Shown here one piece after another: positions 7,014-15,150 of a stretch of 64,000 nucleotides of DNA. The position numbers and the translations under genes are program-made. The DNA is from Terriglobales bacterium (GTDB lineage Bacteria > Acidobacteriota > Terriglobia > Terriglobales > Acidobacteriaceae), in assembly GCA_035764005.1 (NCBI GenBank), contig DASTZZ010000125.1:1-64000 (forward strand), written 5' to 3'. Within the stretch, counting starts at the first letter, position 1. Each line of letters starts with the position of its first letter. The notes under the pieces were generated by a model. The model searched no databases. It was not told where the DNA came from and was given only the letters and a program-made list of their open reading frames with translations.

Positions 7014-8819
7014 TCAGAAGGGGCTGGCGAACTTCGGGTCACTCAGGAACGCGTTGTCCGTCAGAGTATTCAAGAAATTGATGAGGTCTTGTTTGTCCGT
7101 AGATGACAGGTTCAGCTTTCGAACGGTGCCATCTGAGTTTTTAAGAAGCGGGTCGAGGTCAGGATTGTTCTGTACGCCGTTGTCGTAAAAGTCGATCACC
7201 GAGCTCAATCCCTCGAAACGGCCGTCGTGCATGAACCATATTCTTGCGCCGACATTGCGCAGCGACGGCGCCTTGAACTTTCCCGAGCCGGCGCCGACAT
7301 CTTGGGTCACCAGGTCCAGGCCAATGTTGTGGATTGTGTCACTCACGTGTCCGCCGGTGGTGTGGCACTGCGCGCAGCCCAGGCTGGTAAACAGCGCTTG
7401 ACCGTGCTGCTCTGAGGCATTGAACACAGCAGCGAAGTTCGGATTGCCGTTCGTGCCTGCTGCGAATGCCTGGTCGAACTTCGACTGGTAGCTGACCATA
7501 GAACGTATGAACTGCGCCAGCGCCGACGATATGCGATCGGGCGTGATGTCGGGCGTGCCGAATGCAGCCTGGAACAAGCCAGGATAGTAGGTGGTCTGCG
7601 CCATTTTCGGTATCAGCGTGGAAAGACTGTTGCCCATCTCAATGGAGTTTTGAATCGGCTGCAAGACCTGTTCTTCGAGCGTGGCGGCGCGCTCGTCGGA
7701 GAAGAAATGTCCGCGCTGGTAGAACTTGGCGTTGGAAAGGCCCATACTGCGGCGCGTCGTCAGGCCGCCTTGAAAGCCGACACTCAGCTGGTTGGGATCT
7801 GCGAATCCGTCCTGCTGTTGATGGCATGAACCGCACGACGTTGTGTTGTTGGCCGAGAGGAACTTGTCATAGAACAATACACGGCCGAGCGTCGCGCCGG
7901 CATTGGTGATCGGATTCGTGGCAGGCGTATTGTCAGTGCCCGCAAGGTTGCCGGCCGGTGAATTGGGATTCTTGTAGTGCTGCGGAAGGTTCGTGACCGC
8001 ATAGCCCACGTAGTCGAACATGACGTTCGGCAGATTGGGTGGAGGCGGGAACGGTAGGACCACCGAGAAGCCTTGCGATTCAGTGGCATTGATGTTTGGG
8101 TTCCGGACCGAGACGATCACGGTGCTGGAGGCTGTCTGGGAGCCTCCTCCGAGTGTGAATGCTATGACGCCGGGCGCGGTGAGCGTGCCGCCGAAATCAA
8201 CTGAACAGCACAAAATGCCTGGGCCCTGTGGCTGGATGATCGCGATTGCGCCGGGAATGAAATTGCTGCCGGTAATGGTGAATGTGACCAGGCCGCTTCG
8301 TTGCGTCACACTCACGCTTGCGATCGACGGTGTCGGCACTTCGCTTACAAGTTGCACGCTAAGATTCGCGCTCAAGGACGGCGACGCTGATTGCACCGCG
8401 CCGATAGTCACGGTCCGGGCAAAGGGCAAGATGGTTGGGGCCGTGTAGCGGCCCGATGAGTCAATCGTACCGAAGGCGGCACTTCCACCGTTGACACCGT
8501 TCACCGACCACTGGACGACGGCCGTGGTGCCGTCTGACAACACAGCGGTGAAAACGCTCGTGGTTCCTGCACGCACGCTAGTCGCTCCTTGCACAGTCAT
8601 GGTGAGCACGGGAGCGGGCGGGGGTGGTGGAGGAGGTGGCGGGGGCGCAGGTTGTTGGGTTGAATTGACCGCAGGCGCCGCTGAAGCGGCACCTGATGCG
8701 CCGCACCCGGCAAGCGCAGCCGCAAACAAAAACATCGCGGCCAGGTAGCACCAGGTGAGAAACAGATTTTGTGAAAAACCTGCGCGATCAACAAAAAGAA
8801 AGAGGGGGCCCGAGTTCAA
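7014..8819 (-). CDS. Di-heme cytochrome c peroxidase/MauG-type lipoprotein with Ig-like domains (copy 1)
   Basis: A 601-residue protein. The N-terminus has a hydrophobic segment and a lipobox-like AALAGC (Cys39), then a Pro-rich linker. About 95 residues of BIG2-like Ig domain (70-160) are present only in this copy. An IPT/TIG-like domain (165-255) and the CCP/MauG catalytic part follow. Heme-binding motifs are CGSCH (329-333) and CAQCH (482-486), followed by the FMHDGRF segment. Such proteins reduce peroxide or oxidise substrates in the periplasm; the substrate is unknown. The start is TTG, at the position of the ATG in the paralogue 2 kb away, with AGGAAG upstream. The catalytic halves of the two copies are nearly identical, pointing to recent duplication or gene conversion. 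Confidence 0.88.
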   Translation of the reverse strand: MNSGPLFLFVDRAGFSQNLFLTWCYLAAMFLFAAALAGCGASGAASAAPAVNSTQQPAPPPPPPPPPPAPVLTMTVQGATSVRAGTTSVFTAVLSDGTTAVVQWSVNGVNGGSAAFGTIDSSGRYTAPTILPFARTVTIGAVQSASPSLSANLSVQLVSEVPTPSIASVSVTQRSGLVTFTITGSNFIPGAIAIIQPQGPGILCCSVDFGGTLTAPGVIAFTLGGGSQTASSTVIVSVRNPNINATESQGFSVVLPFPPPPNLPNVMFDYVGYAVTNLPQHYKNPNSPAGNLAGTDNTPATNPITNAGATLGRVLFYDKFLSANNTTSCGSCHQQQDGFADPNQLSVGFQGGLTTRRSMGLSNAKFYQRGHFFSDERAATLEEQVLQPIQNSIEMGNSLSTLIPKMAQTTYYPGLFQAAFGTPDITPDRISSALAQFIRSMVSYQSKFDQAFAAGTNGNPNFAAVFNASEQHGQALFTSLGCAQCHTTGGHVSDTIHNIGLDLVTQDVGAGSGKFKAPSLRNVGARIWFMHDGRFEGLSSVIDFYDNGVQNNPDLDPLLKNSDGTVRKLNLSSTDKQDLINFLNTLTDNAFLSDPKFASPF

Positions 8820-8847
8820 GGAATTGTACTTCCTATCCGCAGGGGAA

Positions 8848-8876
8848 CTCTGAATACGAATATCTCTGATTCAGAG
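8848..8876 (-). promoter_or_regulatory. Leader hairpin conserved between the two peroxidase genes
   Basis: CTCTGAAT and ATTCAGAG (8 bp) enclose a 13-base loop about 30 bases upstream of the start codon. The same element, extended to 10 bp, precedes the paralogue. It may be an operator or a 5' leader structure; the role is inferred only from conservation. Confidence 0.45.
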
Positions 8877-9143
8877 CTCCGGCGGCAGGATGTACTAAGA
8901 AAAGACGCGGGCTGAAGTTCGGTCCTTTGTTTTTCTTGGCTGACTTGTCGGCACGATCGTGGCAAGGTTCGCTGGTGATTCCCGAAAAGGAAAACAAGCT
9001 GCTAAGCTTCTAAGCTGCTGAGCTAGAAACCGGCTATCAGCATGCGGCATTCGGCTAAGCCAAAAGCAATACACGGCACGGATCACACGGAGATCGGCAA
9101 AAACGTGTTCGCAGGAGCAAGTGCTTCGTGTGTGCTGAAATTC

Positions 9144-9252
9144 GTACAAAAATTAAAAAGGAAGCTGCTGAGCTCCTAAGCTGCCAGCTGCTGGCTAACC
9201 CGCAAGCCAACAGCAAAGGCAAAACAACCCACGAGTCGCGAAGCTACGGAGC
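9144..9252. repeat. 109-bp direct repeat, copy B
   Basis: Identical by eye to 6851-6959. Similarity continues at a lower level on both sides (CGTGTGTGC...AAATTCGTAC before, GAACGGCAACAGCAAGAAATC after). A shorter third copy of the upstream words occurs around 11120-11185. Confidence 0.85.
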
Positions 9253-9315
9253 CACGAAGCTGAACGGCAACAGCAAGAAATCATTGCGGTAGCAACTTCG
9301 ACAATGATGTTGCGC

Positions 9316-10827
9316 TCAGAACACGTCGGCGAACTTCGGATCGTTCAGGAACGTGTTGTCCGTCAGAGTATTCAAGAAATTGACTAGGTCTTGTTCGTCC
9401 GAAAATGACAGATTCAGCCTGCGCACCGTTCCATCTGAGTTGCGAAGCAGCGGGTCCAGGTCAGGATTATCCTGCACGCCGTTGTTGTAAAAGTCGATCA
9501 CCTGCTGCAATGCCCCAAAGCGGCCGTCGTGCATGAACCATATTCTTGCGCCGACGTTGCGCAGTGACGGCGCCTTGAACTTTCCCGAGCCGGCACCGGC
9601 ATCTTGGGTCACCAGGTCCAGGCCAATGTTGTGGATTGTGTCACTCACGTGTCCGCCGGTGGTGTGACACTGTGCGCAGCCCAGGCTGGTGAACAGCGCT
9701 TGACCGTGCTGCTCTGAGGCAGTGAACACAGCGGCGAAGTTCGGATTGCCGTTTGTGCCTGCTGCGAATGCCTGGTCGAACTTCGACTGGTAGCTGACCA
9801 TGGAGCGTATGAACTGCGCCAGCGCGAATGACATGCGATCGGGCGTGATGTCGGGCGTGCCGAATGCCGCCTGGAAGAGGCCCGGATAGTAGGTGGTCTG
9901 CGCCATTTTTGGTATCAGCGTGGAAAGACTGTTGCCCATCTCAATGGGATCTTGGATCGGCTGCAAGACCTGGTCTTCGAGCGTGGCGGCGCGCTCGTCC
10001 GAGAAGAAATGTCCGCGCTGGTAGTACTTGGCGTTGGAAAGGGTCATACTGCGTCGCTTTGTCAGGCCGCCTTGAAAGCCGACGCTCAACTGGTTGATAT
10101 CTCCGAATCCGAGCTGCTGTTGATGGCATGAACCGCACGAGGTGGTGTTGTTGGCCGAGAGCAGCCTGTCATAGAACAGGACACGGCCGAGCGTCGCGCC
10201 GGCATTCGTGATCGGATTCGTGGCAGGCGTATTGTCGGTGCCCGCAAGGTTCCCTGCCGGCGAATTGGGATCTTTGTAGTGCGGCGGAAGATTGGTGACC
10301 GCATAGCCCACGTAGTCGAACATGACGTTCGGCAGATTGGGTGGCGGCGGGAACGGTATGTCCACGGAGACGCCTTGGGATTGCGTGTTGTTCGGATTCC
10401 GGACGGTGACGCTCACGGTGCTGGAGGCCGTCGCGGAGCGTCCTGGGATTGTGGCTACGATGGCGCCGGCCGCATTGAGCCCGCCAACCTGTATGTCTGA
10501 ACAGCACAAAATGCCCGGACCCTGTGGGTGGATGATCCCGGTCACGCCCGGCAGGAAATTGCTTCCAGTAATCGTGAATGTGATTTGGTCGAGGCCAAAG
10601 TTGGTGTGTTGCGTGACAGTCACGCTTGCGATCGACGGTGCCGGCGGGGGTGGCGGAGGAGGTGGGGTTCGAGTAACTGCAGTCTCCGGTGAAGCGGATG
10701 ATCCGCCGCCGCATCCGGCAATCGCCACCACAACTAAAAAGATCGCGGCCAGGCAGCACCACGCGAAAAACAAATTTTGGGGAAAGCCTGCGCGCTCAAC
10801 AAAGGGATCGAGGGGGTCGGCGTTCAT
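9316..10827 (-). CDS. Di-heme cytochrome c peroxidase/MauG-type lipoprotein (copy 2)
   Basis: A 503-residue paralogue of the neighbouring gene. It has an N-terminal hydrophobic segment with lipobox-like AIAGC (Cys39) and a Pro-rich linker, then a single IPT/TIG-like domain (65-160) and the peroxidase part with CGSCH (231-235) and CAQCH (384-388). The BIG2-like Ig domain of copy 1 is absent. The start ATG is supported by TAGGAG eight bases upstream. The Cys-Cys pair in GPGILCCS is conserved in both copies and could form a disulfide or metal site. Both copies are expected to be anchored in the cell envelope. Their substrate is not evident from the neighbourhood. Confidence 0.9.
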   Translation of the reverse strand: MNADPLDPFVERAGFPQNLFFAWCCLAAIFLVVVAIAGCGGGSSASPETAVTRTPPPPPPPPAPSIASVTVTQHTNFGLDQITFTITGSNFLPGVTGIIHPQGPGILCCSDIQVGGLNAAGAIVATIPGRSATASSTVSVTVRNPNNTQSQGVSVDIPFPPPPNLPNVMFDYVGYAVTNLPPHYKDPNSPAGNLAGTDNTPATNPITNAGATLGRVLFYDRLLSANNTTSCGSCHQQQLGFGDINQLSVGFQGGLTKRRSMTLSNAKYYQRGHFFSDERAATLEDQVLQPIQDPIEMGNSLSTLIPKMAQTTYYPGLFQAAFGTPDITPDRMSFALAQFIRSMVSYQSKFDQAFAAGTNGNPNFAAVFTASEQHGQALFTSLGCAQCHTTGGHVSDTIHNIGLDLVTQDAGAGSGKFKAPSLRNVGARIWFMHDGRFGALQQVIDFYNNGVQDNPDLDPLLRNSDGTVRRLNLSFSDEQDLVNFLNTLTDNTFLNDPKFADVF

Positions 10828-10852
10828 GTACCCGTACTCCTATCCGCAGGGG

Positions 10853-10885
10853 AACTCTGAATACGAACAACTCTGATTCAGAGTT
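10853..10885 (-). promoter_or_regulatory. Leader hairpin of peroxidase copy 2
   Basis: AACTCTGAAT and ATTCAGAGTT (10 bp, 13-base loop) lie just upstream of the ribosome-binding site. The element matches the one in front of copy 1 in sequence and position, and is followed by the same TATCCGCAGGGG word. Confidence 0.45.
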
Positions 10886-11684
10886 GCTGCTCTGGGATGT
10901 ACAGGCAAAGACTTTGTTTTTTCTTGCCTGACTGGTGGGCACGGATGATGACAATGTGCGCTGGTGATTCCCGAAAAGGAAAACAAGCTGCTAAGCCGCG
11001 AGGCTTCTAAGCTGCTGAGCTAAGAGAAACCGGCTATCAGCATTCGGCACTCGGCTAAGCCAAAAGCAACACACGCCACGGATCACACGGGATTGCGCGG
11101 ATGCTACGGATCACACGGAGACGGCAAAAACGTGTTCGCAGGAGCAAGTGCTTCGTGTGTGCGGAAATCCGGACAAAAATTAGAGCCAGATCGCCAAAAC
11201 ATGCCGGAAATCTGCATTTCTATCTGGCAGGCAAGCATGCACACGCTGCGGCTGTGCGGTAAAACGTACAAAAATTAGAAAACAAGCCGCAAAGCCGCAG
11301 CGCTGCGCAGCGAGTGCCATAGGCAGATGACAGCTCAGCGTGGAATCCACGACTCTCAGTGCCGGAGGCACGGAAGATGACAGCCCAGGGCGGACCTGCC
11401 GTTGGGGAGCCCTGGGATGGGAAACCGAACAAAATCAAATTCCTCTCTGCCGAGGGCGCGCGCGCAGCATCGCGGAGCGCTAAAAAAAATGGGCTTCTTT
11501 TATGGCTCCGCGCTGTCGCGCTCCGGGATAGCCTGCGGCAGGGTGGAATTGATTCCTTCCGCTGTTATCCACGGTTCCGCGATTCGCTTCACCCTGAGCT
11601 ATCATCTGCCGTGCCGCCGGCACTCACGTTCCGATTTGCAGTTCCGCAATTATGCGACGCTTAGGCGGAGGCCTCTAGAGGCCT
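10886..11684. other. Gene-free stretch with REP-like palindromes and word repeats
   Basis: No gene is supported. It holds AAGCTGCTAAGC words (10987-11025), CACGGATCACACGG words (11080-11125) and a second inverted pair of REP-like palindromes: GTGCCGGAGGCAC (11359-11371) and GTGCCGCCGGCAC (11611-11623). Their flanks (GGAAGATGACAGC and GCTATCATCTGCC) are also complementary. A CCCAGGG/CCCTGGG stem lies between them. The design matches the cluster at 268-562. Confidence 0.5.
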
Positions 11685-12128
11685 TCACGAAAACTCATTC
11701 CACCGCTTGGGATAGTAGAGAGTACAGGGGATTAGATACAGAATCGTGGTCCAGATCATCCCCCGCCAGAAGAAGGATGACTGAAGAAGCCAGAAGAGGT
11801 CCATGTGATGCGTTGCGAGACTATGCTCCATCAGCCACGCAAAATTGGCGTATGCCTCCAGAGCTATCAGATAAAAAAGAACGAGACCATAGCGTCGTTT
11901 ATGACTGAGGCCGCGCCAAACGATGAGGCACACGACGCACAGAATCCAGTCAAAGTATCTTTGCCAGCCCCGAACGTCATATGCAACAAGGTATAGAGCG
12001 ACGGCTGTAGGCAATGCCAGCCACGCTTGAAACTTTCCCCAAAGATACGGTTGTCTCGCAACGCGCTTCGCAGCGGCAGTAGAAATATCTTGTCCCATGG
12101 ACCGTCTGAGTCCTGAGCGTGTGAGCAT
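11685..12128 (-). CDS. Small integral membrane protein, unknown function
   Basis: A 147-residue protein with four likely transmembrane helices: around ALPTAVALYLVAYDV, YFDWILCVVCLIVW, YGLVLFYLIALEAYANF and GMIWTTILYLIPCTLYY. The N-terminal 30 residues are basic, suggesting a cytoplasmic N-terminus. Aromatic residues flank the helices as expected for a real membrane protein. I recognise no family. No strong ribosome-binding site is seen before the ATG. It stands between repeat arrays and a methyltransferase remnant. Confidence 0.55.
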   Translation of the reverse strand: MLTRSGLRRSMGQDISTAAAKRVARQPYLWGKFQAWLALPTAVALYLVAYDVRGWQRYFDWILCVVCLIVWRGLSHKRRYGLVLFYLIALEAYANFAWLMEHSLATHHMDLFWLLQSSFFWRGMIWTTILYLIPCTLYYPKRWNEFS

Positions 12129-12188
12129 AACTCAATCTCATCCCACGCGAGAAGCGATCCGATTGCCCCAGGCCGCGGGACGGCATGC

Positions 12189-12434
12189 GTGAAAATCGGC
12201 AGAGCCTTGAAAATGGGAAGAAAGCTTGTCCTTATTGCGGAAGTCTATAAGGCGCAAGCTCGACAATTTCACCCCTGGTTGAGAAGCACGCGCCACGAAC
12301 CCGGCTTGGTGCTGCTCGATGTCCAGGAGCACCGTGAGTTGTTCGCCGCAGCGGGTTTTTCCCACATTGAAATCACAACGCAACCGGAAAAGGTTGGATC
12401 TGTGTGTTGGGGACCAGGGCATCCGTCGTATAAA
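12189..12434 (+). pseudogene. C-terminal remnant of a class I SAM-dependent methyltransferase
   Basis: The reading frame contains the final part of a methyltransferase: GRKLVLIAEVYK, then GLVLLDVQEHRELFAAAGF and IEITTQPEKVGSVCWG. These match the strand-helix-strand end (beta 5 to beta 7) of the Rossmann-type fold. The SAM-binding N-terminal two thirds (GxGxG motif) are missing, the segment between the two blocks is disturbed, and the frame then runs into unrelated sequence. It is a decayed gene; only the last ~80 codons are recognisable. Confidence 0.5.
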
Positions 12435-12634
12435 GCGAAGCCCACGAAGCCGCAAAGCTCAGATGTCTTTATTAAGATTAAGCAGCCGGTCATACGCCTG
12501 ATCATCTACTGCACACCGATCTTTTTTAATCAGGGGTACCGTTGTGTGTCCGCAAAAATCTACGGGGCTGGTTTTACTGTTGCGATTTCGCTTGACTTTC
12601 GCCCTGTTTCGTCATAGCACAGAAGTAGAGGAGA

Positions 12635-12690
12635 ACCAGCTACCAGCTACCAGCTACCAGCTACCAGCTACTGGCTACTGGCTACTGGCT
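12635..12690. repeat. Tandem 7-bp repeat (ACCAGCT x5, ACTGGCT x3)
   Basis: Eight perfect head-to-tail units of 7 bases. The first five read ACCAGCT and the last three ACTGGCT, so the array switches variant once. Copy number is likely to vary by slippage. Confidence 0.9.
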
Positions 12691-12831
12691 GAAGTAAAGG
12701 CAAAGGCCAGATCACAAGCTGCTGAGCTTCTAGACTCTGAGCGGCTAGGTTAGGCGCAAAAAGTAGCAGCAAAACAAATGGCGATGATGAAGCAAAGAGT
12801 ACGAGAATCCATTGGCTGTATGACGGTTGCT

Positions 12832-12930
12832 GGGGTAACGCCATGGAAGCTCGGGGTTACCGTGTGGAAAAGTCGGCGTTACCCCGTGGAAATTTCGGGG
12901 TTACCCCGTGCACAATTCGGCGTTACCCCA
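12832..12930. repeat. Tandem 22-bp repeat with GG(G/C)GTTACC core
   Basis: Four contiguous units of 21-22 bases start at 12832, 12853, 12875 and 12897, followed by a partial fifth at 12919. Each has a GGGGTTACC or GGCGTTACC core and a GTGGAAA(N)TTC-like second half. The first core is GGGGTAACGCC and the last GGCGTTACCCC, so the ends are inverted relative to each other. There are no spacers, so it is not a CRISPR. Confidence 0.8.
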
Positions 12931-13310
12931 GGTGCTCGCTGTCGCCAAACTTCGCGTGTATGTACTTCATTGTTTGAGCGTTATCGATGGTCACAAGCTG
13001 CGGAGCTGCGAAGCCACAGAGCCACAAAGCGAACGGCTCAGAAAAGCGTAATTACTAAATAGTAATAAACAAGATGTCGGTACTTCGAATTTTCGGAATA
13101 CAAGATATTGGGTACAAAATTGGGAAAAGTACGAAAAAACCAGGCTAAGTCTTTTGAAAGATGTATTTTGGCGAAAAAGGGGGAGGGGGGAGGGTAGAAC
13201 GGCGTAGAAAAGGAGCAAAACAAAACCAACACGGATAGCACAGATCAGACGGAGTTGGAAAGCTCTTACGAATGTTCCGGAACGGCTAAGCATGCGCCGG
13301 ACTGTTCGCG

Positions 13311-13787
13311 TTAGTCTCGTCTCGCTGCCTCGATGGCGGAGACGTCGATCTTTTTCATCGTCATCATCGCAGCGAAGGCGCGCTTGGCTTCACCGCCGCC
13401 GGCGGAAAGTGCATCGGTGAGGGCGCGCGGCGTGATCTGCCACGAGAGTCCCCAGCGGTCCTTGCACCAGCCGCACGCGCTTTCCTGGCCGCCATTGCCG
13501 ACGATCGCGTTCCAGTAGCGGTCGGTCTCTTCCTGAGTGTCGGTCGCGATCTGGAAGGAGAAGGCTTCGTTGTGCTTGAATGCTGGTCCGCCGTTGAGTC
13601 CGAGACAGGGAATGCCCACGACCGTGAACTCCACGGTCAGGACATCGCCCTTCTTACCGCTGGGATAATCGCCGGGCGCGTTGTGAACGGCGGTGACCTT
13701 GCTGTCGGGGAAAGTGGCGGCGTAGAAGCGCGCCGCTTCAAGGGCGTCTTTGTCGAACCAGAGGCAGATTGTGTTCTTTGGCTTCAT
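13311..13787 (-). CDS. VOC-family PhnB/3-demethylubiquinone methyltransferase-like protein
   Basis: A 158-residue cytoplasmic protein of the glyoxalase/bleomycin-resistance (VOC) superfamily, of the PhnB-like branch. The start NTICLWFDKDALEAARFYAA is the typical first beta-alpha unit. VEFTVVGIPCLGLNGGP and FSFQIATDTQEETDRYWN form the second half, and CGWCKDRWGLSWQITP is the signature near the end. Members are often annotated as 3-demethylubiquinone-9 3-methyltransferase domain proteins, although catalysis is not shown for most of them. Length and both betaalphabetabetabeta units appear intact. No operon partner is evident. Confidence 0.9.
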   Translation of the reverse strand: MKPKNTICLWFDKDALEAARFYAATFPDSKVTAVHNAPGDYPSGKKGDVLTVEFTVVGIPCLGLNGGPAFKHNEAFSFQIATDTQEETDRYWNAIVGNGGQESACGWCKDRWGLSWQITPRALTDALSAGGGEAKRAFAAMMTMKKIDVSAIEAARRD

Positions 13788-13988
13788 TCAGTTCGTCCGT
13801 GCGCTCGATAGGGTGAACGCTGTGGTTTTTCTTTGGTCCTTGTGCGCGTGCACAGGTGATGCTGTGCGGGCGCTCGAAATCCTCATCACGCGTGCTCCCC
13901 TTCCCCATCATATCGCTGGCGGGGGATCGATCAGATCATTCATGAGAGAGAGGCAATTAGCTAGAGAAGTGCACAATGAAGTTCCAAA

Positions 13989-14924
13989 CTAGTGTGAGCC
14001 GGAATTACGGCTGATCCATGTCTTTACCACGCGATAGCTGCGCTGCAGGGCATTGCTGGTTTTTCTTTTGGCCGTTTCGAGCCCGTTATCTGTTTGTCCT
14101 TGAGCCAGTTCGAGACTGCCGAACGTGGTGTTGCTCACTGCGATGGTTCTCTGCATTCCTGGAGTACTGGAAGAAATTCGCACCGGACCTGTTGCTGGAA
14201 TCGTCTGCAACTGCGCCATGACATTTTGGTTGAAGTCCGACGACATTTTTGCGGCGAGCGGCCAGAGGGACGATGACGAACTCGTCCATACTGCTCCACT
14301 CAGGGGCGCTCCCGGCTCACCTAAGTTGACTATCGGCAGGACCGGAGCGCTGCGCGCAGCGCGACAGGAATCGCCGCCGCATCCGCCGTTGCACAGCTCG
14401 CCACTGAAGTACGACGCGTGCTTTCCCGCGGATATCCAAACCGCGGGTCCTTTATTAAGTGCGTGCAGTTCTGCGGCGTGGGCAAACATGCTGCGCTCGC
14501 AAACTGTCTGTTCATGCGCAGCTGCGTACCAATACTGCGCTTGCCATGAGCCGTCTTTCTGCCTGGCGATCAGTGCTGAGACATGCTCGACGTCTCCTGG
14601 ATGACCATGGCGACCACAGTCTCGTGACCAAAGGTGGAAATAGTGCAACTCCACCTCGCCTTGCGCGTGAGGTGTCGCTTGACCGTAAATCGTGCCATTG
14701 CGCGCGAGCACACGAGGCAGAGCTACTCCGGAAGAAATCTCTGCTGGAAGGACGTCGCATTCGTCGTTGCTGATCATGAATGAAGGACGGAACTGTTCCA
14801 GCAGCACGGCTTCGAGTGCGTCGGCCATGCCGTCATGATCGTTATCGACAGAAGCCGTCTGAGCGGAAGCCAGAGGGAGCAGGAATAAGAAGATGAGGGC
14901 GAGCCGAATGCGGGCTTTGTCCAT
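13989..14924 (-). CDS. Secreted Vps62-like/EF-hand-like protein, unknown function
   Basis: A 311-residue protein with a signal peptide (LALIFLFLLPLASAQ). Just after it, DNDHDGMADALE resembles an EF-hand-type Asp loop. The central part has HYFHLWSRDCGRHGHPGDVE, a YWYAAAHEQ segment and WISAGKHASYFS, which recall the Vps62-like (PF06101) family by their GD-E-H and H-A-Y-S motifs. Seven or more cysteines in CNGGCGGDSC and nearby suggest disulfides. The C-terminal 90 residues are Ser/Thr-rich without a motif. The role is unknown; it is probably periplasmic or extracellular. Confidence 0.7.
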   Translation of the reverse strand: MDKARIRLALIFLFLLPLASAQTASVDNDHDGMADALEAVLLEQFRPSFMISNDECDVLPAEISSGVALPRVLARNGTIYGQATPHAQGEVELHYFHLWSRDCGRHGHPGDVEHVSALIARQKDGSWQAQYWYAAAHEQTVCERSMFAHAAELHALNKGPAVWISAGKHASYFSGELCNGGCGGDSCRAARSAPVLPIVNLGEPGAPLSGAVWTSSSSSLWPLAAKMSSDFNQNVMAQLQTIPATGPVRISSSTPGMQRTIAVSNTTFGSLELAQGQTDNGLETAKRKTSNALQRSYRVVKTWISRNSGSH

Positions 14925-15150
14925 TGAGATGAACGCCGATTATATCTGTCGTCGGGATCGCCGCAGGTGAAAGATATGAAAGAAGCTTCGGAAGGCCTAT
15001 GGGTCCTATGTCGTGTGCGCGCCGGCACCCATGTCCAGTTCAGCTGCGCATCCGGCTCACGAGTTCATGCATGCGGCTTGCGGCAAATGTCACGATCATC
15101 TAAAGCGGTTGTCAAAAGACGATCGCCCGTTGCCGCTCCATCCAGCTTTG

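Larger units (their letters stand above)
8820..9315. other. Intergenic stretch between the duplicated peroxidase genes
   Basis: It contains the leader of copy 1, a chain of AAGCTGCTAAGCTTCT-like words (about 8995-9030), a CACGGATCACACGG word (about 9079), and the second copy of the 109-bp direct repeat. No gene is supported. Confidence 0.5.
12435..13310. other. Repeat-rich gene-free stretch
   Basis: Apart from the two tandem repeats listed separately, it contains AGCTGCTGAGCTTCT and GCGAAGCCACAGAGCC words (12713-13030) and an A-rich segment. No gene or RNA is supported; the reading frames here have atypical composition. Confidence 0.5.

Noticed and set aside
12832-12930. Possible CRISPR array
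   Set aside because: Units are contiguous with no unique spacers and no cas genes are near.
12991-13293. Hydrophobic minus-strand frames
   Set aside because: Phe/Leu/Ser composition arises from an A-rich plus strand; no start signal.
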